DNA of 22,744 bases from Thalassiosira profunda (Eukaryota > Bacillariophyta > Thalassiosirophyceae > Thalassiosirales > Thalassiosiraceae): contig JALLAP010000061.1 in the NCBI GenBank assembly GCA_036939355.1, positions 1-22,744 of the forward strand, given 5' to 3'. This document shows, piece after piece, positions 16,971-22,744 of the stretch. Both the position numbers and the translations under genes were made by a program. The notes under the pieces were generated by a model that had not been told where the DNA came from, made no database searches, and was given only the letters and a program-made list of their open reading frames with translations. Within the stretch, counting starts at the first letter, position 1. Every line of letters starts with the position of its first letter.

Positions 16971-18744
16971 ATGTCGGGCGGCGGCAACCTCGCCAACGTC
17001 CACGCGTGCGGCCTCGCCGAGACCGTCCTCTTTTTGCTCGCCATCCTCTTCGGCACCGGATGCTCCATCTGCTCCAAGACCATGATGGGATTGCACGGCA
17101 CCAACGGCACCGTCGATAAAAACGGCGAGCCTGTCATCGAGGATTTCACCAAGCCGCTCTTCCAAACGTTCGGAATGTTCGTCGGCATGCTGTTTGGGCT
17201 GGTCATGCACTGGATGGTGTTGGCGTTCCACATCCCGTTTCCGGGGTACGACCACGACGAAGCGAACGAGGACGGAGCCGCGACGAAGGGGGGAGGAGGG
17301 GACGTGGAGATCCCCACCGAGCAAACGTCGCTGATGGCCACGGGGAGGGGGGATCAAAGCAACAATGAGGGGGAGGCTGTAACAGAGCACAGCGAGGCGG
17401 TGGGGGAGATTCCAATGTGGATGTACTTCTTTCTGGCGATACCGGCCATCTTCGACCTGGCCGCCACGGCGTTGTGGTGAGTGCTGGTGGTCTGGTTGCA
17501 ATTTGCAATGGTCTACGTGGTGTGGATATCAACGTTTGCGAATGCTCGTACATCATGTTCACATCTTATGCACCCATTATCTCGTCCACCTGTATTCTTT
17601 ACTTATGCAGCATGATGGGGTTGCAATACCTCGACGTGTCCATCTACCAAATGCTCCGGGGCTCCGGGATCATCTTCGTGGCATTGATGAAGCAGCACGT
17701 CCTTAAGGAGCACCTGCACAAATTCCACTGGCTGGGGGTGTTCTGGAACGTCGTCAGCGTCGTCGTCGTGGGCGCCACGGCCCTCCTGGCCTCGCGCGGG
17801 GAGCGGGACGGGGGCAACGGCAACGTGACGGCCGAGCAGACCTTCGCGGGCGTGTGTTTGATGATGATGGGGGCGTTCGTGCAGGCGGTGCAATTCGTGT
17901 TCGAGGAGCACGTGATGAAGATGGACGTTCCAGCGCCGCCGTTGTTATTGATTGGGATGGAGGGATTCTGGGGCACGGTGCTGGGCATCTTGGTCATGTA
18001 CCCTATCGGGTGAGTAAGGCGGGGCATCTGGAATTGGTGCAGATGATACCATACGTGTGGTGCGAATTGCAACTTACGCTCATGACGTGTGTTGCACAGA
18101 TACTACCTGCCCGGCGACGATCACGGATCCTATGAGGATCCCTTCAATACGTGGGCCATGCTCATGAATTCCCGCAATATCCAAATTGCCTTGTGAGTTG
18201 AACGTTCGACGAACAAGGGCGCGGGTTGCACAACCTGTGTTGCTCACAATTACAATTTCATTGCAACTTCTCCAGCGTCATCTACTTCTTCACAATCTTT
18301 TTCTACAATCTGTTCGCGGTCTTGGTGACATTCATGCTGAGCTCGGTCTGGCACGCCATCCTGGACAACTTCCGTCCAATCACCGTGTGGACGGTGGATT
18401 TGCTCATATTCTACTACATCAATCCGTTCTTCGGGGAGGCGTGGACGCCGTACAGCTACCTCCAAATTGCGGGAATGGCGATATTGCTCTACGGCACGGC
18501 CATCTACAATGCGCCCAACGACGGCAGCCTGCTCCTGCGGGGGCAGTGGTGGGCGCTGGGCTTCAACTTCTCGGACGAGTATGCCGCCATCCAACGGGAG
18601 CAGGCGGAGGCCGAGATAGACGCCAAGTGGGAGGCGAAGCGGTTGGACTTCAAATCGGGACGGACGTATTCGTCGTTCATCGAGAGTCCGAAGATATCGA
18701 TCCACACCCAGTCTTTGCGGGGCATCGGAGCGCAGCACAACTGA
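16971..18744 (+). CDS. SLC35F6: SLC35F6-like drug/metabolite-superfamily membrane transporter (4 exons)
   Basis: Four exons: 16971-17476, 17611-18009, 18100-18192 and 18276-18744. All three introns (134, 90 and 83 bp) begin GTGAGT and end AG; splicing gives 488 residues in one frame. The start CACCATG is the first ATG in frame. About ten hydrophobic segments are visible. Diagnostic stretches are QMLRG (residues 182-186), QAVQFVFEEHVMK, PPLLLIGMEGFWG, DNFRPITVWTVDLL and ILLYGTAIYN, all matching the SLC35F6 family; substrate is not established for that family. An acidic, Ser/Thr/Gly-rich insert (about 91-146) separates the second and third membrane segments, and the C-terminal tail is long. A CATAAAA box lies at about 16737. 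Each intron contains TTGCAA. Confidence 0.92.
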
Positions 18745-19001
18745 ACCGGCGACGGCTGGAGTATTGCGAGGCTTGGGCATGAACTGAGAGCAGACTACGA
18801 ACATCACTAATGAGTTGTTCTCTACGGCGCAGCGCTTATCCTACAACATTCTTGCGAGCTCAGGCAGTGTCGTGGGTTCTTGCAGATTCTAAGTGGTGGG
18901 CAACTGGTTTCAGCAGGGGTTCCAGTGCTTTTCTTTCGTTGATGTACCATCAGACAGGCGTCCTAAATGACTGCGCCTCGTCTTGATCTCGATTAGGCCC
19001 A

Positions 19002-20210
19002 TTAGGGGTTTCCAAGAGACCAAGGCAAGTGGATGTAGCGAATGTCCGTGTAACATTCGCAATCGCAACCATTCAGAGCCATGTCGTGAGTTGTGACCCA
19101 GTAGTCGTCGGTAATGGACGAAAGAAAGCGGCAGCATGGCGTGCCAGAAGTTGGACAGAAACTCGCATCGCACTCCAAAACGTCTGGTGCCTCCATAGCC
19201 ACACAGCTTTGAGTATCTTCTTTGGGGCACAGGAAATACTTCGTCGTCATCGCTAGAAAGATCGGATCGCCTCTATCACAACACGCATCAAATGGTGAAT
19301 CTCGTTGTCCACAATGCATGATGGGGATGCGTTCACGCGGAATCAACCCCGTTACCGATTGATGGTTACCGTTGGGGTCCAAGGCTCCTACGGAGGAACC
19401 ATCACCAGCCCTTTCAGTCTGAAAAAATGGCATCAAGAGGGCATGACGCAACTGAGCAAAGAGAGAGAAAGCAAAGTGCATATCTAGACTAGCCAAATGG
19501 CATTGAACCTCACTCACGTCAAAAGCGGCGCCATCGCTGCGTCCTTCTTTATCGAGGTACACCTTCAATTTCCACTGAGAAGATCCACCCTGGATCTTGG
19601 GAACCTGCTGCGAATCGCCCTCGAAGTAGAACCTCGGCTGCTCTCCGGCGTCATAGACCGCCATTCCGGTGGCGATGAGAGTACTAGTACCGACGCCACC
19701 TTTCACAGGGATGGCAAAGTTACCTTGCATCTTGACTGCGGAGTCTTCAATGCCCACGACGATCCCACTAAATGAGGCGCCATTTTGGTCATCTCGTACG
19801 AACCTTGAATGGCACTCAGGCGAGCTCGAGCGGCCATTTTGGTCCGTCGGCGGCGGGGGTGGGCTATCGTCTGTGCATGTGAATTCGAGGTCTCCTATCT
19901 CAACAACGCCGGTCCCACCTACAAGTTCTTCAACTGTAGATGAACCCAGATTTCCCTTGACCTGATAAGCGGGTGGGTAGTATGTCTGGGGCCAAGATGA
20001 AGAGGTGAGATAGGAGAGAAGCACCGAATAACACTCTATTGCAAGCGCCCATACCTCGTCTTTCTCGCCTTTCCCAGGGGCCTTGGTCGTTGTCGGAGGC
20101 GTAGCTTCTTGCAGCGTACGGTCCGGACCAACCGAGGGGATGCGGGCCTGACTCGAGGCAGCAGCAGCAGCAAGAAGAACGCAGAGAGTACGCAAGAGTG
20201 CGACGATCAT
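19002..20210 (-). CDS. Secreted protein with Cys-rich C-terminus, possible in-frame introns
   Basis: The minus-strand frame is 402 codons from ATG (20208-20210). MIVALLRTLCVLLAAAAASSQA is a signal peptide. A beta-rich middle contains a PPPPP loop near residue 117, and the C-terminal third has about 13 Cys (MHCGQRD, DACCDRGD, CDASFCP, PCCRF, CDCECY). Two stretches look like unspliced introns of length divisible by three: 19986-20054 (69 bp, GTATGG...CCCCAG, containing TTGCAA), and 19419-19517 (99 bp) or 19452-19517 (66 bp), starting GTGAGT with a CT-rich tract before CAG. Splicing would give roughly 346-357 residues. It is convergent with the SLC35F6-like gene, 257 bp apart. The family is not recognised; secretion is well supported. 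Confidence 0.75.
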   Translation of the reverse strand: MIVALLRTLCVLLAAAAASSQARIPSVGPDRTLQEATPPTTTKAPGKGEKDEVWALAIECYSVLLSYLTSSSWPQTYYPPAYQVKGNLGSSTVEELVGGTGVVEIGDLEFTCTDDSPPPPPTDQNGRSSSPECHSRFVRDDQNGASFSGIVVGIEDSAVKMQGNFAIPVKGGVGTSTLIATGMAVYDAGEQPRFYFEGDSQQVPKIQGGSSQWKLKVYLDKEGRSDGAAFDVSEVQCHLASLDMHFAFSLFAQLRHALLMPFFQTERAGDGSSVGALDPNGNHQSVTGLIPRERIPIMHCGQRDSPFDACCDRGDPIFLAMTTKYFLCPKEDTQSCVAMEAPDVLECDASFCPTSGTPCCRFLSSITDDYWVTTHDMALNGCDCECYTDIRYIHLPWSLGNP

Positions 20211-20252
20211 CGTGCGAGACTGTGTTCACTACTCGATGGCGGGGTGCTTGGT

Positions 20253-20265
20253 CGATTATTTTATG
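20253..20265 (-). promoter_or_regulatory. TATA-like box upstream of the secreted-protein gene
   Basis: On the minus strand CATAAAATAATCG lies about 45 bases before the ATG at 20210. Spacing and sequence suit a core promoter with a short leader. Confidence 0.4.
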
Positions 20266-20434
20266 CGAGCAAGAGCCGCAAGCTGTCCTGGTGTTCGCTT
20301 GCTGGCTGACGGATCAGAACCCTCCTGCTACAGGAAAACCTGCTCTTTACGTACCTCTCCCGGAGCCTCCCGGAACACTTTAGCCGTCGCTAGTACATAG
20401 CTCGCCGCTCACTGGAGGGCGGGCACACCGCACC

Positions 20435-20665
20435 GCGACCGCGAGAAGCAGGCGGTCTGCTCTCCTCAAAGAGCGCCACTGCCAGCTGAACAACTACGTC
20501 ATGGTGAACAGTGATATCAGTGTCGTCCGCGACTTGGACGGCCTCATCGAGGCCGACGAGTCCGTGCTGTCGTGCCAGTTCGAGGTATTGCCCGGCGCAG
20601 CCCCAGTGCCCCTGGTCCACTGCATAGGTCGGGTCGGTTGCGAGGAGGAACCTGCGGGGCGCTAG
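20435..20665 (+). pseudogene. Decayed fragment of a DXD-type (GT32-like) glycosyltransferase
   Basis: One plus-strand frame, with no plausible ATG or upstream domain, reads RRSALLKERHC, then VMVNSDISVVRDLDGLIEAD, then CQFEVLPGAAPVPLV, and stops at TAG (20663-20665). This aligns by eye with the core of sugar-binding DXD glycosyltransferases, where a helix ending in Arg/Ser-Asp-x-x-Arg leads to GGxYxDxD and then a Leu/Asp-rich segment. Here the first Asp of DXD is Asn (NSD) and the Gly-Gly-x-Tyr lead-in is lost, consistent with decay. The rest of the domain is absent. Its 3' end falls in the duplicated segment at 20627-20726. The family call is inference from a short match. Confidence 0.45.
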
Positions 20666-20726
20666 GAATGAGCGCCTTGGTATGTCGCTAGCTATGGGAG
20701 AATGAAATTGTAGGCGTGGGGGAATG
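20627..20726 (+). repeat. Diverged direct repeat, copy A
   Basis: This pairs with 20834-20951. Both share GAGGAACCTG, GGGGCGCT, GGTATGTCGCTAG and a GGGAATG end. The second copy has about 20 extra bases in the middle. Sequence between and after the copies also matches (ATCTACCTCTATTC near 20810 and ATCTACCTCCATTC near 20980), so the duplicated unit is about 200 bp. Confidence 0.75.
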
Positions 20727-20833
20727 CTTTCTGAGCAGACCGTGCATTCGTCGCTCATACTGAAGGATAATTACATCGTTGCTTCACGAGATCAAGTTCT
20801 ATGCAACATCTACCTCTATTCGCATGTGTGCGA

Positions 20834-20951
20834 GGTTGGGTCAGTTGCGGGAGGAACCTGTGGGGCGCTGGGAACTGAACACGCCGACGGCGTGGGAAGG
20901 TATGTCGCTAGATAGAACTACGGGAGTAAAATTGTCTAGGCGGAGGGAATG
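20834..20951 (+). repeat. Diverged direct repeat, copy B
   Basis: This is the second copy of the segment at 20627-20726, with an insertion that contains the small palindrome ACGCC-GAC-GGCGT. It has no intact coding content and lies between the glycosyltransferase relic and the end of the next gene. Confidence 0.75.
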
Positions 20952-21057
20952 ATCGGTCGGACATCTCGCTTCGCACCATCTACCTCCATTCCAGCAGGCT
21001 CTCGTTGGCATCCGCTCTGTCCATTCTATTGTTCGTCCGTACCGCCCTTCCAAATAT

Positions 21058-22631
21058 CTAGAACAGGCGACGCGGCGCGGTCACGTTCGACGCTGGGACA
21101 GTCGCCTCCGTCGCGCCCGTCATCGACTGCCGCACCCACTGCCCCGACCGGCTCCGGCTGTCCAAGCGCCGCCCTTCCATCTCCGCCACCACGCTGTTGT
21201 CCTCGGCGAAGCTGTTGACGCCGTACTCGTATCCGTCCAACGAATCCTCGTCCTCCTCGTTTTCGCGGGTGGCAACGACGGAGGAGGCCGCCGGCCGTCC
21301 CTCCTCGCTGTCGCTGTCGCACCCCTCGGTGGCGGCGGTGTCCTTCCCTCCCTTGGAACGGCGGAGCGTGCACAAGGCCAGGCAGAGGAGCAGGGCGAGG
21401 GCCGCGGCGCCTCCGGCAATGCCTCCTATGGCCGCGTTCGAAAGGCCCTCGTCCGGGGATGCCAGTTGTTGACTGCTGCCGTTGAACGGGTTGGCATCTG
21501 ACTTGTTCTCCACGTAGCGCACCCCTGCGATTCCACTCTGCGCCAACGTGTCCGCCGACCCGAGCAGGTCCGATCCCAAGCCCTGCTGGATGATGTCGCC
21601 GATGGCCGCCTGCACCTCCTCCATCGAAGCTGCATCTGTGGTGGAGGCATTTTCGTCGTAGTAGGTGGTCATGCGCCCCGCGATGGGATAGCAGGCCACC
21701 TCATCTGAGTTTGTTGACGATGGGAGGCTTTCGTCAGAGCAGGCTGTATTAGGGTATGGTATCGTAGATGTGCACAAGATGTGAGCACGTTAGACACTTG
21801 AAAGCACACTTCAACATCCAGGCACAGTATGATGTATGTAAACTCACCGGCGCCCTCCATCACCTCGTCCAACGGCAGGCTCGAAACCTCCCCCAGCATC
21901 GCCACTCCAGCGTGGCCATCTGCCAGCGATCGGCGACGGAGCCTCGCCTCGCCTCCACCGGCTCCTCCGCAGAGGCCCCGCTCCTCTAATGCCTCGCCGA
22001 CGTGCTCCAGCAACCGCGCCTCGACCAGCCGCACGGCCTGGTTTGCACTGTTGGCGCCCAAGTCTGCATCGAGGAGGAGGTCGTACCGGTATTCCACGAG
22101 ACGACCCGCCCACTCTGAATCTGCATCGCCTCCGTCGCTGCCGTTGGAACAGCCGTACGAGGTGGCAGCCGCTTCCTTCGCCGAGGTCGCCGCCTCCGAC
22201 CACGCGGCCGCGGCCCCGTCCGAGGATGCCGCCAAAGGATCCTCCGAGCCCGCCTCTGTCTCCGGATCGATCTCGTTCTCCTCGCGGGCGTCGTCCGCGG
22301 CATCCCAGGCCGCGGCGCTTCCGTCGGTCGACGGCGGCTTGGCCTCGTCGCCATCTTCGGGAGACATCTCTTCGCCCGGGTCTACGCTGCCGGAGACCTC
22401 GTCGGCCTCCACTTTGCTCTCGGCCCACTCGACCGTCGCCTCCTTCGCCGCATCATTATCCGCCGCCTCGCTATCAAACTCATTTTCCACCAGCGGCGGC
22501 ACCGTCGTCGTCGTCGGAAAAAAGAGGCCGAGGAGGTCGTTCGACGCGTTGGTCATTACTTCCTGATCGCGGCGGCCTTTGTTGAGGCCTCGGGCGGCCC
22601 GCAGCAGCGTCGAAGACGGGCGGCGTTCCAT
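21058..22631 (-). CDS. Single-pass membrane protein, acidic Ala/Ser-rich N-terminus (2 exons)
   Basis: Exon 1 is 22631-21848 and exon 2 is 21743-21058; the 104-bp intron begins GTGAGT and ends CAG, and splicing preserves the frame for 489 residues. The ATG at 22629-22631 is the first in frame. An N-terminal region of about 170 residues is acidic and low-complexity (Glu/Asp/Ala/Ser). A folded-looking domain follows (VEYRYDLLLDADLG ... LVEARLLEHVGEAL, GEVSSLPLDEV, CSDESLP, CYPIAGRMTTYY, then EVQAAIGDIIQQGL and GIAGVRYVENKS). A Gly/Ala/Leu membrane helix (IGGIAGGAAALALLLCLALC) is next, with a basic stop-transfer RRSKGGK and a Ser/Glu-rich cytoplasmic tail. Similar one-pass proteins are common in diatoms, from memory. 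No classical signal peptide is visible at this start. Function is unknown. Confidence 0.8.
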
Positions 22632-22744
22632 CGTTGGAGAGGTATGAGCTGCAATTGTGGGTTGTTTGGGTTGCAATAAGTAGGTGCAATGCAACGCGCG
22701 GTGATTTTGGATTTTGTGTGAACAAATTGCAACGCTCAACTCTC
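22632..22744 (-). promoter_or_regulatory. Leader/promoter of the membrane-protein gene, rich in TTGCAA-like motifs
   Basis: In about 110 bases upstream of the ATG, the minus strand holds two TTGCAA palindromes (near 22671 and 22727) and related half-sites (TTGCATTGC near 22690, CAATTGCAG near 22652). No TATA box is visible. The rest of the promoter lies outside the window. Confidence 0.35.

Noticed and set aside
16761..17501. 246-codon minus-strand ORF
   Set aside because: It is antisense to exon 1 of the transporter gene with no domain; the plus-strand gene is supported by splice sites and homology.
20390..20758. 122-codon minus-strand ORF
   Set aside because: It is the shadow of the plus-strand glycosyltransferase relic, which has the meaningful motif.

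Overview
This window is nuclear eukaryotic DNA, most likely from a diatom or a close ochrophyte relative. The evidence is short GTGAGT...AG introns of 83-134 bp, a copia element of the kind abundant in diatoms, a short hypothetical protein of a diatom-expanded type, and a solute carrier gene of eukaryotic SLC35F6 type. One N at about 16604 shows it is draft sequence. The organism call is inference.

Positions 1-14029 are one mobile element with another nested inside it. The outer element has 77-bp terminal inverted repeats (first 52 bp identical) at 1-77 and 13953-14029. It carries a long plus-strand protein gene, probably its transposase (811-4141), which is broken by one frameshift near 2945-2985. 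A 1.66-kb stretch of decayed, weakly coding sequence follows. Into this element an 8065-bp minus-strand Ty1/copia retrotransposon has inserted (5802-13866). It has nearly identical 191/193-bp LTRs flanked by GCGG, a purine tract, a 541-aa Gag, and a Pol with protease, DD35E integrase, a chromodomain-like segment, reverse transcriptase (YCDD) and RNase H. The RNase H tail is frameshifted.

The most notable observation is at the gag-pol junction. Gag ends in UGA-CUAG, Pol continues in the same frame with no further stop, and a perfect 12-bp stem begins 10 nt after the UGA. This combination strongly suggests programmed stop-codon readthrough.

Positions 14030-22744 are host chromosome. They hold a 121-bp inverted-repeat hairpin beside the element, a small secreted cysteine-rich protein (14296-14688), a 148-aa diatom-type hypothetical protein (16193-16639), a four-exon SLC35F6-like membrane transporter (16971-18744), a convergent secreted protein with two possible in-frame introns (19002-20210, minus), a decayed glycosyltransferase fragment within a duplicated intergenic segment, and a two-exon single-pass membrane protein (21058-22631, minus). 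The palindrome TTGCAA is strikingly frequent, especially in introns, leaders and intergenic DNA.
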